This document shows positions 21,499 to 30,072 of a DNA stretch of 64,000 nucleotides, piece by piece. The DNA lies in NCBI GenBank assembly GCA_044507065.1, contig JBIQJY010000007.1, positions 1-64,000 of the forward strand, read 5' to 3'. The stretch is from SCN-69-37 sp044507065 (GTDB lineage Bacteria > Acidobacteriota > Vicinamibacteria > Vicinamibacterales > SCN-69-37). The notes under the pieces were generated by a model. It ran no database searches and was not told the DNA's origin. It saw only the letters and a program-made list of their open reading frames with translations. The first letter of the stretch is position 1; every line of letters begins with the position of its first letter. Both the position numbers and the translations under genes were made by a program.

Positions 21499-22731
21499 TC
21501 AGAAGAAGTCCTTGAACAGGGTGCGCAGTCGCACGGTGACCCAATCGAGCGGGTTCGTCCCGCCGCGAGCGGTCTCGAGGGGCGCGTTGCGGTGCGTATA
21601 GGCGACGAGTCCGACCGGTGCGGCAAACGCCGGGCTGGCGACGTGATCGGCCAGTCCGCCCATGCGTTCGGGCGCCGCACGACGCACGGGCAGGTCGAAG
21701 ATCTCCTCGGCAATGTCGGTCATGCCCTCGAGCATCGCGCCGCCGCCGGTGAGCACGATCCCCGAGTTGAGCGACTTCTCGTAGCCGGCCCTGCGGATCT
21801 CGTCCCACAGCAGGTGGCAGATCTCCTCGGCGCGCGGCTGCAGGATCTCGGAGAGCACGCGACGTGACATGACGCGCGGCTTCCGGCCCGCGATGCTCGC
21901 GACCTCCATCGTGTCGTCGGGCGGCACGAGCGTGCTCAGCGCACAGCCAGACCGGCGCTTGAGTTTCTCGGCGTCCGGAATCGGCATCCGCAGGCCGACG
22001 GCGATGTCATTGGTGAAGTGGTCACCGCCCACGGCGAGCACGCCGGTGTGCCACAGGCTGCCGCGCTCGAAGACGGCGAAGTCCGTCGTGCCGCCGCCGA
22101 TATCCACCAGGCACACCCCCAGTTCCCGTTCGTCGGTGGTGAGCACGCCTTCGCTCGCGGCCAGCTGCACCAGCACCGTGTCGACCACCTCGACGCCGGC
22201 GCGGTTGACGCAGGCCACCATGTTCTGCATCGACGACGAACTTCCCGTCACGACGTGGACGTTCACCTCGAGCCGGCTGCCGGTCATCCCGACCGGTGCC
22301 GGGATGCCGTCCTGGTCGTCGACGACGAAGTCCTGCGGGAGCACGTGAAGAATTTCGCGTCCGCCCGGGAGCGAGACGGCGCGCGCGGCATCGATGGCCC
22401 GCTTCACGTCGTCACGCGTGATCTCGCGGCTGCGCCCGGTCACCGCGACGACGCCGCGGCTGTTGAAGGCCTTGACGTGGGCGCCCGACAGGGCGAGGTG
22501 CACGCTGTCGATCTCGATCCCGGCCGTCAGCTCGGCGTCGTCGAGCGCGCGCTTGATCGAGTCGGCCGCCGAGTCGACGTTGTTGACCACGCCCCGGCGG
22601 ATGCCCTTCGATTCCGCGCAGCCACAGCCGATGATGTCGAGGCCGCCGTCGGGCATCAGCTCGCCGACGATCACGCACACGGTGGACGTGCCGACGTCGA
22701 GCCCGACCAGATACCGCTCCTTATGCGCCAT
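21499..22731 (-). CDS. ftsA: Cell division protein FtsA
   Basis: Actin-like ATPase that anchors FtsZ to the membrane. 410 residues. The N-terminus YLVGLDVGTSTVCVIVGE is the phosphate-1 motif. The 1C (SHS2) insert covers about 85-165 (HLALSGAHVKAFNSRG). Phosphate-2 is CLVDIGGGTTDFAVF and the adenosine motif GIVLTGGGAMLEGM. The C-terminus ends in basic and aromatic residues (VTVRLRTLFKDFF), the amphipathic membrane-targeting helix. It starts 30 bases after ftsQ. Confidence 0.96.
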   Translation of the reverse strand: MAHKERYLVGLDVGTSTVCVIVGELMPDGGLDIIGCGCAESKGIRRGVVNNVDSAADSIKRALDDAELTAGIEIDSVHLALSGAHVKAFNSRGVVAVTGRSREITRDDVKRAIDAARAVSLPGGREILHVLPQDFVVDDQDGIPAPVGMTGSRLEVNVHVVTGSSSSMQNMVACVNRAGVEVVDTVLVQLAASEGVLTTDERELGVCLVDIGGGTTDFAVFERGSLWHTGVLAVGGDHFTNDIAVGLRMPIPDAEKLKRRSGCALSTLVPPDDTMEVASIAGRKPRVMSRRVLSEILQPRAEEICHLLWDEIRRAGYEKSLNSGIVLTGGGAMLEGMTDIAEEIFDLPVRRAAPERMGGLADHVASPAFAAPVGLVAYTHRNAPLETARGGTNPLDWVTVRLRTLFKDFF

Positions 22732-22761
22732 GTGCCGCCTCTCTCCCGTCCATCCACGTCC

Positions 22762-23628
22762 TCATCGCGCCACGATCGACCGGCCGCGCCGGTCGTGCTC
22801 CCGTACGTACACACGCTCGTCGAACTTCAGGTCGACGTATTCGAGTGCGCCAAACCGATCCTGGAGTGCCGGCCGCAGGTCGATATACCGCTGCAGCCGC
22901 GCCGCGAAGTGCGCGTCGCCCAGATGCAGCCACGCCGGGTCGTCGTCGAACATGACGACGGCATCGCGAGCGTTCGACACGTCGATCTGCGACAGCCGGC
23001 GACGCAGATCGGGCCGCGCCTCGAGCCCCGCGAACAGGGCCGCCGTCAACTGCACCTGGTCCGCGCCGGCCACGGGCGTGTCGTCTCCCGCCTCGAGCAG
23101 GCCGTCGACGATGGGAAGATCGAGGTCGCGATACGACGCGCCATACTCGTCGATAATCTTGCCCGTTTGGTCGACCAGGTACAACTGCTGATTGAGGCGG
23201 GCGACGACGAGCGGCGCCCGCTCGACGACGTCGACCACGATGGTCGCCGGCAGGATTCGCGAGAGGTGCACGCGCTCGATCCACGGCGAGGCCATGGCGC
23301 GCTGGCGGTAGTGCTCGAAGTCCACCAGGAAGACGTTTTCATCGCGCAGCCCGCCGAGCAGCGACGTCACCTCGCTGGCCGTGAGCCGTGCGTTGCCACG
23401 CACGGTGATCTCGCGCACGAGGAACAGATCCGAGGCAGCGACCTGCTGCGCGCCCCACGTGCCCGCCAGTGCGATGGCCGCGAGGACGAGCCCCCAGCGG
23501 CCGAGGCTCCAGATGGTGCGTCCGATCCGACGATGCCGCTGCGGCAGCAGCTCGGGGCGCCGGAAGCGGCGGTCGGCCGGCGCCGCCACGCCGGCGGCGG
23601 GTAACCCGCGGCGTGTCGACCGGCTCAT
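22762..23628 (-). CDS. ftsQ: Cell division protein FtsQ
   Basis: Bitopic divisome protein linking FtsB/FtsL to early division proteins. 288 residues. A basic N-terminal tail (about 1-40) precedes one membrane helix (WGLVLAAIALAGTWGA). The POTRA domain begins VREITVRGNARLTASEV, with IERVHLSRILPATIVVDVVER. The periplasmic FtsQ beta domain contains LYLVDQTGKIID and the closing YVDLKFDERVYVRE. ATG 23628 overlaps the murC TGA as ATGA; the much longer open frame runs through murC and is a shadow. Confidence 0.92.
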   Translation of the reverse strand: MSRSTRRGLPAAGVAAPADRRFRRPELLPQRHRRIGRTIWSLGRWGLVLAAIALAGTWGAQQVAASDLFLVREITVRGNARLTASEVTSLLGGLRDENVFLVDFEHYRQRAMASPWIERVHLSRILPATIVVDVVERAPLVVARLNQQLYLVDQTGKIIDEYGASYRDLDLPIVDGLLEAGDDTPVAGADQVQLTAALFAGLEARPDLRRRLSQIDVSNARDAVVMFDDDPAWLHLGDAHFAARLQRYIDLRPALQDRFGALEYVDLKFDERVYVREHDRRGRSIVAR

Positions 23629-25028
23629 GACACCTCCGGGCGCGCACGCAGTGCGGCCAGAATGCGGTCGCCAACCGCGGCAATCGATCCGGCGCCCAGC
23701 GTGAGGACCAGGTCGCCCGCGCGGGCACGGGTCGCGACCGCGTCGGGCAGCGCGTCGAGCCGCGGCTCGACGACCAGTTCGCCGACGTGCGGCCGGATGG
23801 CATCGGCCAGCGTGTCGAGCGAAACGCCCGGGATGGGCGCTTCGCCTGCCGGGTAGATGTCGGTGAGGATCACGACGTCGGCCGCCGCAAGGGACGGGCC
23901 GAACTGGTCGAGGCAGTCGCGCGTGCGGCTGTATCGATGCGGCTGGAACACGGCCACGAGGCGCGACGGCGCGCCATCGCGCGCGGCGCGCAGCACGGCA
24001 GCCAGCTCGGTCGGGTGATGACCGTAGTCGTCGACGACCGTCACGCCGCGCTCCACGCCCCGCTGCTCGTACCGGCGTTCGGCCCCGCGAAAGTCGGCCA
24101 GCGCGGCGAGGGCACGCTCGAGCGGCACGCCAATCTCGATGGCCACTGCCACGGCCGCAAGCGCGTTCTGCAGGTTGTGCCGGCCCGGCACCTGCAGCGA
24201 GACGACGCCGTCGCCGGCGCCGGCCGGGACCCCGTGCACGTGATAGGACAGGCGGCACTGCGCCGACCGTCCGTCGCCGGTCGGATCGAGGCCGCGCACA
24301 GCCGCGTCGGGGTGGAAGCCGTAGGTGATGGTGCGGCGCGCCATCCGCGGGACCAGGGCGCGAACCGCCTCGTCGTCGATGCACGCGACGACGGCGCCGT
24401 AGAAGGGCACGCGATCGGCAAACGCGAGAAAGGCATCGACCAGCCGATCGAATGATCCATACGCGTCCATGTGCTCGTGATCGATGTTGGTGATCACGGC
24501 AAGCGTTGGCGTCAGCTTGAGAAAGGACCGATCGCTCTCGTCCGCCTCGGCCACCATGTACTGGCCGCGGCCGAGTCGGGCGTTGCTGCCGAACGCGCTC
24601 AGTCGCCCGCCGATCACGGCGGTGGGATCGAGACCGGCGCGCTCGAGGATGAGCGCAACCATCGACGTCGTGGTCGTCTTCCCGTGTGCGCCGGCAATGG
24701 CCACCCCCACGCGGAGGCGCATGAGCTCAGCGAGCATCTCGGCACGCGGAATGACGGGAATGCGCAGCGCGCGTGCCGCGTCGACTTCCGGATTGTCGTC
24801 GCCGACCGCCGACGACACCACGACCACATCGGCATCGTCGACCAGTCCGCGATCGTGGCCGATGGTCACCTGGACGCCGAGCGCCGCCAGCCGATCGGTG
24901 ACGTCCGAACGCCGGCCGTCCGATCCGCTGACGCGGTATCCGACGTTGATGAGCAGCTCGGCAATCCCGCTCATGCCGATGCCGCCGATGCCGACGAAGT
25001 GCACGTGCTGCGTGCGTCCCAGCCACAT
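23625..25028 (-). CDS. murC: UDP-N-acetylmuramate--L-alanine ligase
   Basis: First amino-acid ligase of peptidoglycan synthesis, adding L-Ala to UDP-MurNAc. About 467 residues. The N-terminal Rossmann motif is HFVGIGGIGMSGIAELL, the ATP loop AGAHGKTTTTSMVALI, then EADESDRSFL, TNIDHEHMD and VVDDYGHHPTEL. ATG 25028 overlaps the murG TGA; GTG 25031 directly before it is an alternative. The next gene is ftsQ, without the murB and ddl that usually intervene. Confidence 0.96.
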   Translation of the reverse strand: MWLGRTQHVHFVGIGGIGMSGIAELLINVGYRVSGSDGRRSDVTDRLAALGVQVTIGHDRGLVDDADVVVVSSAVGDDNPEVDAARALRIPVIPRAEMLAELMRLRVGVAIAGAHGKTTTTSMVALILERAGLDPTAVIGGRLSAFGSNARLGRGQYMVAEADESDRSFLKLTPTLAVITNIDHEHMDAYGSFDRLVDAFLAFADRVPFYGAVVACIDDEAVRALVPRMARRTITYGFHPDAAVRGLDPTGDGRSAQCRLSYHVHGVPAGAGDGVVSLQVPGRHNLQNALAAVAVAIEIGVPLERALAALADFRGAERRYEQRGVERGVTVVDDYGHHPTELAAVLRAARDGAPSRLVAVFQPHRYSRTRDCLDQFGPSLAAADVVILTDIYPAGEAPIPGVSLDTLADAIRPHVGELVVEPRLDALPDAVATRARAGDLVLTLGAGSIAAVGDRILAALRARPEVS

Positions 25029-26137
25029 CACGCGGCCAACTCCCTGAGGTGGTGGACGATGCGCGTGGCCGCATCGGGTCGTGCGAAGCTCTGCATCGCC
25101 TCGCGCATCGATGCAAGGCGTGGGGCGTCGGCCAGCAGCGCCAGCACCGTCGCGGCCAGGCGTTCGGCGTGCAGGTCACGCTCGTCGATCATCACGGCGG
25201 CACCGGCCTCGACCAGCACGCGCGCGTTCTGGCGCTGATGATCATCGGTGGCAGCGGGAAACGGGATGAGCACCGCGGGCCGCGCGGCGGCCGCCAGTTC
25301 GGCAAGCGTCGTGGCGCCGGCGCGGCAGACGATCAGATCGGCGGCGTGCACGAACTCGGCCGCCGGATCCAGGAACGCCTGGACAGTGGCCGTCACGTCG
25401 ACGCGCGCGTAACCCTCACGCACCTCCGCAAGATCACGTTCGCCTGTCTGGTGCACCAGCTGCAGGTCCGGCCGTTCACGCATCAACAGGGCCGCGGTAT
25501 CGACCATGACGCGATTGATGGCCCGGGCGCCCTGCGACCCGCCCAGTACGAGGACTCGCGACGCCGCCGCGGATCGCGGCACGGCACCGGCAACCGGAAA
25601 GAACGCATCGCGCACCGGGTTGCCGGCCACGAAGGCACGGTCGCCGAAGTAGGCGCGCGTGCTGTCGTAGCTCACGGCCGCGGCCCGGACGATGTGCGCC
25701 AGCAGCCGATTGGTGAGGCCGGGCACCGCGTTCTGCTCGAGGACCATCGTCGGGACGCCTCGCAGCGCGGCCAGCAGCACGACCGGCCCCGAACTGTAGC
25801 CGCCGACGCCGACGACGACCGACGGCCGCCGTTTCGACAGCAGGCGCCACGCGTCGTAGAACGACGGCACCAGCAGCGCGGCACCGCGCAGGCGCGCCAC
25901 CATCGACTTGCCCTTGAGCCCGGCGCTGCGAATCACGTCGAGTTCGAACCCTTCCTTCGGCACGACACGGGCTTCGAGCCCGCGCGCGGTTCCCGCGAAC
26001 GACACCCGTGCGGTTGGCTCCTGTCGCAGCCACTCGTGGGCCACGGCAATGCCGGGATAGAGATGGCCGCCCGTCCCCCCGCCGGCCACGACGAGCGCCA
26101 GTCGCCCGTCGCCGCCCGATTTCCGCCGACGTGCCAC
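25028..26137 (-). CDS. murG: Lipid II synthase MurG (GlcNAc transferase)
   Basis: Membrane-associated GT28 enzyme that adds GlcNAc to lipid I, producing lipid II. 369 residues. Start GTG 26137 is supported by GGAGG six bases upstream and stands one base after the ftsW TGA; the longer frame reads through ftsW. Motifs: VVAGGGTGGHLYPGIAVA (G-loop 1), VGVGGYSSGPVVLLA, LEQNAVPGLTNRLLA, VLGGSQGARAIN and the donor-site CRAGATTLAELAA followed by IPFPAATDDHQRQNA. Confidence 0.96.
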   Translation of the reverse strand: MARRRKSGGDGRLALVVAGGGTGGHLYPGIAVAHEWLRQEPTARVSFAGTARGLEARVVPKEGFELDVIRSAGLKGKSMVARLRGAALLVPSFYDAWRLLSKRRPSVVVGVGGYSSGPVVLLAALRGVPTMVLEQNAVPGLTNRLLAHIVRAAAVSYDSTRAYFGDRAFVAGNPVRDAFFPVAGAVPRSAAASRVLVLGGSQGARAINRVMVDTAALLMRERPDLQLVHQTGERDLAEVREGYARVDVTATVQAFLDPAAEFVHAADLIVCRAGATTLAELAAAARPAVLIPFPAATDDHQRQNARVLVEAGAAVMIDERDLHAERLAATVLALLADAPRLASMREAMQSFARPDAATRIVHHLRELAA

Positions 26138-26138
26138 C

Positions 26139-27290
26139 TCAGGCCTCCTGACTCTCGAGCATCCAGCCGGCCTTGCGCGGCGCGGCGGAGGTCGCCAGCG
26201 CCGATCCGTGCTGCGAGATGTTGAGCAGCACGCCCATGCCAATCATGTTGATGAGCAGCGACGATCCGCCGTTGCTGACGAACGGCAGCGGAATGCCCTT
26301 GGTCGGCAGCAGCGCCGTGACGACGCTCATGTTGAGGAGCGCCTGCAGCACCACGATCATCGTGATGCCGAGCGCCAGCAATGAACCAAAGCGATCGGGC
26401 GCGTACAGGCCGATGCGGAAGCCGCGCCACGCGATGCAGCAGAAGCAGAGGAGCAGCAGCGTCGTGCCGACCAGCCCGAGCTCCTCGCCGATGACGGCGT
26501 AGATGAAGTCGGTGTGAGCCTCGGGCAGGTAGTACAGCTTCTGCATGCCGTCCATCAGCCCGCGGCCGAACAGCCCGCCCGACCCGATGGCGATGAGCGA
26601 CTGGTTGGCCTGGTACCCGGCGCCGAGCGGATCGGCCTCGGGATCGAGGAATGCAAGCAGCCGCTGCAGGCGGTACGACGCCGAATAGACCAGGCCGATC
26701 GCGATTGGCGCGATCGCCAGCATCACCGCGGCGAGGTAGCGATAGTGCAGGCCCGCGAGGAACACCATGCCGCCGACCACCGCGACGATGACGGCCGACG
26801 TGCCGTAGTCGGGCTGCTGCAGGATCAGGAAGACCGGCACCAGGGTGAAGAGCATGATGGGCAGCAGGACCTCGCGCAGTTCGTTGACGCGGGCCATCCG
26901 CCGGTCGAGCAGGGCGGCTGCGAACAGCACCACCGAGAGTTTCGCGAACTCCGACGGCTGCAGCGACGCGAATCCGAACGACAGCCATCGATGCGTGCCG
27001 TTGATCTCCGGAAAGAAGAACACCGAGACGAGCAGGGCCAGGGTGCCGGCAAACAGGCCCCAGATCACCGTCGCGCGCCGGTAGACGCGGTAGTCGACAC
27101 GCATCACGACGAACATCACGGCAAAGCCGCCGATGGCCCAGAGGAGCTGCCGCTGGAGGAAGAAGTACGGCGTGCCATACCGGCTCATGGCGGTGACGGC
27201 CGACGCGCTGTAGACCATCACCACGCTGATGCCCACGAGCAGCAGCGTCAGCAGGAACAGCAACCTGTCGGACTTGAGTGTTCTCGCCAT
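26139..27290 (-). CDS. ftsW: Peptidoglycan glycosyltransferase FtsW
   Basis: SEDS-family lipid II polymerase of the divisome. 383 residues, about ten membrane segments. Start ATG 27290 is preceded by GGAGAGG. SEDS hallmarks: LQPSEFAKLSVVL, QPDYGTSAVI, the extracellular loop with GAGYQANQSLIAIGSGG and FGRGLMDGMQKLYYLPEAHTDFIYAVIGEE (described here in parts), and LPFVSNGGSSLL near the C-terminus. It is separated from murD by 299 bases, the only large gap in the cluster. Confidence 0.94.
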   Translation of the reverse strand: MARTLKSDRLLFLLTLLLVGISVVMVYSASAVTAMSRYGTPYFFLQRQLLWAIGGFAVMFVVMRVDYRVYRRATVIWGLFAGTLALLVSVFFFPEINGTHRWLSFGFASLQPSEFAKLSVVLFAAALLDRRMARVNELREVLLPIMLFTLVPVFLILQQPDYGTSAVIVAVVGGMVFLAGLHYRYLAAVMLAIAPIAIGLVYSASYRLQRLLAFLDPEADPLGAGYQANQSLIAIGSGGLFGRGLMDGMQKLYYLPEAHTDFIYAVIGEELGLVGTTLLLLCFCCIAWRGFRIGLYAPDRFGSLLALGITMIVVLQALLNMSVVTALLPTKGIPLPFVSNGGSSLLINMIGMGVLLNISQHGSALATSAAPRKAGWMLESQEA

Positions 27291-27477
27291 CGACCTCTCC
27301 TCGCACTGCACGCGACACACGTCGCGATTTCGTCGAACTGCCCGCGATTGCACGCGATGGTGCCGACGCGGCTGCGTCCCACACACCGTCGCGCCTGTCG
27401 TCCCTAATGCTGCGCGCCGGCCGGACCGAAACTGCTGGCGGCACTCCAACCGTGCCGCGTCGCTCACTCGAACGGAT

Positions 27478-27599
27478 GGAACGGTCAACAGTCATCAGTC
27501 GGACTGGACGAAGACATCAGCCTCACAGACCAGAAGGGTCTATGTTCCCAGCGGCCGACTCTTCGTCGCGTATCCGAACTGATGACTGTTCACCGTTCC
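27478..27599. repeat. Inverted repeat pair around the murD 3' end
   Basis: Arms of 23 bases lie at 27478-27500 and 27577-27599 in opposite orientation, matching at 21 of 23 positions. Their common core is AACAGTCATCAGT. The inner spacer is 76 bases. The right arm contains the murD stop codon (27592-27590). The layout suits a small palindromic mobile repeat (REP/MITE-like) or a long-range hairpin. The rest of the 299-base gap (27291-27477) shows no gene. Confidence 0.6.
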
Positions 27600-28981
27600 T
27601 TTCCTGCTTGGCGGGGACCCCGCCTCTCCCCGGCCAGTGCAGCCACGGCGGCCTTGAAGGACCGGCCGCGCGCCGCATAGTCCGCAAACATGTCGAAGCT
27701 CGAACACGCCGGCGCCAGGACGACAACGCCGCCACGCGGCGCCATCGACGCCGCGGTGCGCACCGCGTCCTCCATCGACGCCGCGCGCGCGAGAGGCACG
27801 ACCTCGCCCAGCGCGGCCGCAATCCGATCGGCGGCCTCGCCAATCAGCACCACACCGGCCGCGCGAGCCTGCAGCACGTCCCGCAGGTCCTCGAACGCGC
27901 CGCCCTTGTAGCGCCCGCCCAGAATCGGCACGACGCCACCCGCGAAACTCTCGATTGCCCGGCGCGCGGCCACCACATTGGTGGCCTTGGAGTCGTCGAC
28001 GAACATCACATCGTCGACGACCGCCACCCGCTCGAGCGCGTGCTCGAGGCCATCGAATGCGCGCACGGCGCGTTCGATGGCCGCCGGTTCCACTCCGGCC
28101 AACAGGCTCACGGCCGTGGCCGCGAGCACGTCGGCCAGCAGGTGCCGGCCCGGCAGTCGCACCGCATCGAGCGGCATGACGGGATGCCGGGCTGCGACCC
28201 GCTGCTCGATCACGTGCGTGCGATCCACCGTGATGCCACGCTCGATCGGCGTCTCGAGCGCGAAATCGAACCGTCTGGCCCGTGCCGATCGTGCGGCCTC
28301 GAGCACCAGGGGGTCGTCCGCGTTGATCACCATCCAGTCGGCCGGCGTCTGGTTGCGAAAGACCGCGGACTTCGCGGTCCGATACTCGTCGAACGATCCA
28401 TGCCGATCGAGATGGTCGGGCGAGAGGTTCACGAACACGGAGATCCATGGGTGGAACGTCTCGATCGACTCCAGCTGAAAGCTGCTGACCTCGACGACGT
28501 GGATGGCGTCCGGTGTCGAATCGTCGACGAGTGAACTGAGCGCTACGCCGAGATTGCCGCCGGCCGTGGCGGCCAGGCCGCCCTCGCGCAGCATCCGCGC
28601 CGTCAACGTGGTCGTCGTCGACTTGCCCTTCGTACCCGTGACGGCCACGACACGTCCCCGCAGCCACCGCGAGGCAAGCTCCACCTCGCCGATGACCGGC
28701 ACCCCGCGATCGCGCGCACGAGCGACCACCGGCGTCGAGGCGGGCACGCCCGGACTGATCACGATGAGGTGCGCCGAATCCAGCAGTCCCTCGGGGTGCG
28801 GCCCCGCCTGCACCTCGATCCCGTCGGCACGCAGCGCATCGGAACCCTCAATCGTCGCGGCGCTGTCGGCCAGCGTCACACGGGCACCGCGCGACCGCAG
28901 CAGCCGCGCCGCGGCGACGCCGCTCCGGCCGGCACCGATGACGACAACGTGTTGATCGACCACCGTGAACGCCACTGCCAT
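27590..28981 (-). CDS. murD: UDP-N-acetylmuramoylalanine--D-glutamate ligase
   Basis: Adds D-Glu to UDP-MurNAc-L-Ala. 463 residues. N-terminal Rossmann motif VVVIGAGRSGVAAARLL, ATP loop AVTGTKGKSTTTTLTARML, substrate motif VVEVSSFQLESIETFHP, NLSPDHLDRHGSFDEY, and C-terminal FVDDSKATNVVAA. ATG 28981 overlaps the mraY TGA by one base (TGATG). The extreme C-terminus (GPRQAGKER) is encoded inside or next to an inverted repeat arm, so the tail could have been changed by that insertion. The longer open frame towards 30475 is a shadow across mraY. Confidence 0.95.
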   Translation of the reverse strand: MAVAFTVVDQHVVVIGAGRSGVAAARLLRSRGARVTLADSAATIEGSDALRADGIEVQAGPHPEGLLDSAHLIVISPGVPASTPVVARARDRGVPVIGEVELASRWLRGRVVAVTGTKGKSTTTTLTARMLREGGLAATAGGNLGVALSSLVDDSTPDAIHVVEVSSFQLESIETFHPWISVFVNLSPDHLDRHGSFDEYRTAKSAVFRNQTPADWMVINADDPLVLEAARSARARRFDFALETPIERGITVDRTHVIEQRVAARHPVMPLDAVRLPGRHLLADVLAATAVSLLAGVEPAAIERAVRAFDGLEHALERVAVVDDVMFVDDSKATNVVAARRAIESFAGGVVPILGGRYKGGAFEDLRDVLQARAAGVVLIGEAADRIAAALGEVVPLARAASMEDAVRTAASMAPRGGVVVLAPACSSFDMFADYAARGRSFKAAVAALAGERRGPRQAGKER

Positions 28982-30072
28982 CACCTCAACTTCAGCGTCG
29001 TCAGGCTGAACAGCGCGAAGACGATCGCCAGGATCAGGAACCGCATGATGATCTTCGGCTCCTGCCACCCGATCAGTTCGAAGTGGTGGTGGATGGGCGA
29101 CATGCGAAACACGCGCCGCCCGGTCAACTTGAACGACGCCACCTGGATGATCACCGACAGGCCTTCGATGACGAAGACGCCGCCGACAATGGGCAGCAGC
29201 AGTTCCTGCTTGATGAGAATGGCCACCGTGCCGAGCGCGCCGCCGAGTGCGAGCGAACCGACATCGCCCATGAAGATCTCGGCGGGATGGGCGTTCCACC
29301 AGAGGAACCCGAGGCTCGCGCCAACCAGCGCGCCGCAGAAAATCGTCAGCTCGCCGATCGGCTCGCGGTAGACGATGAGCAGGTATTCGGCAAACACCGA
29401 GTGCCCGGTGACGTAGGTCAGCGCCGTGAACGTGGCAGCCGACACGGCAAACGTGCTGATGGCCAGGCCGTCGAGGCCATCGGTCATGTTCACGCCGTTC
29501 GACGCGAAGACGAGCACGAGCACCGCAAAGAGCACGTAGAAGGCGCCCAGATCGGGCGTCAGCCACTTGAAGAACGGCAGCAGCAGGCGCGTGTCGTAGA
29601 GCGGCGGCGTACGGTTGGCCAGCACCATCAGCGTGACGCCGACCCCGAGCGCCACGACGACCTGCCCGACGAGCTTGTATCGCGCGAACAGCCCATGGTG
29701 GCTGTTGCGCGTCACCTTCAGGTAGTCGTCGACAAACCCGATGGCGCCGAACAGCATCGTCGCCGTCACGGCAATCCAGACGTAGATGTTCGTGAGGTTC
29801 GCCCAGAGCAGCGTGGGCACGAACACGGCCACGAGGATCAGCAGCCCGCCCATCGTCGGCGTCCCGGCCTTGGGCTTGTGGCTCGCCGGACCGTCCTGAC
29901 GGATGACCTGACCAATCTGGAACTGACGCAGGCGACGGATGACCCACGGGCCCAGCAGCAGGCTGAGCGCGAAGGCCGTCAGGCTGGCCGCGGCCGTGCG
30001 GAACGTGATGAACCGGACGACGCCGAGGCCGGCAATCTGCTCGTTGAGGGGCAGCAGCAGGTGATAGAACAT
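28981..30072 (-). CDS. mraY: Phospho-N-acetylmuramoyl-pentapeptide transferase
   Basis: Transfers phospho-MurNAc-pentapeptide to undecaprenyl phosphate, making lipid I. 363 residues, about ten membrane segments. Motifs: SHKPKAGTPTMGGLLIL, IGFVDDYLKVTRNSHHG (Asp-Asp), FASNGVNMTDGLDGLA, IFMGDVGSLALGG and MSPIHHHFELIGWQE (HHH). ATG 30072 overlaps the murF TGA (TGATG); the longer frame to 30321 runs inside murF. Confidence 0.97.
   Translation of the reverse strand: MFYHLLLPLNEQIAGLGVVRFITFRTAAASLTAFALSLLLGPWVIRRLRQFQIGQVIRQDGPASHKPKAGTPTMGGLLILVAVFVPTLLWANLTNIYVWIAVTATMLFGAIGFVDDYLKVTRNSHHGLFARYKLVGQVVVALGVGVTLMVLANRTPPLYDTRLLLPFFKWLTPDLGAFYVLFAVLVLVFASNGVNMTDGLDGLAISTFAVSAATFTALTYVTGHSVFAEYLLIVYREPIGELTIFCGALVGASLGFLWWNAHPAEIFMGDVGSLALGGALGTVAILIKQELLLPIVGGVFVIEGLSVIIQVASFKLTGRRVFRMSPIHHHFELIGWQEPKIIMRFLILAIVFALFSLTTLKLR

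Noticed and set aside
22762..24384. 540-codon form of ftsQ and a possible murB fusion
   Set aside because: The extra part is the shadow frame of murC with no MurB motif; ATG 23628 overlaps the murC stop.
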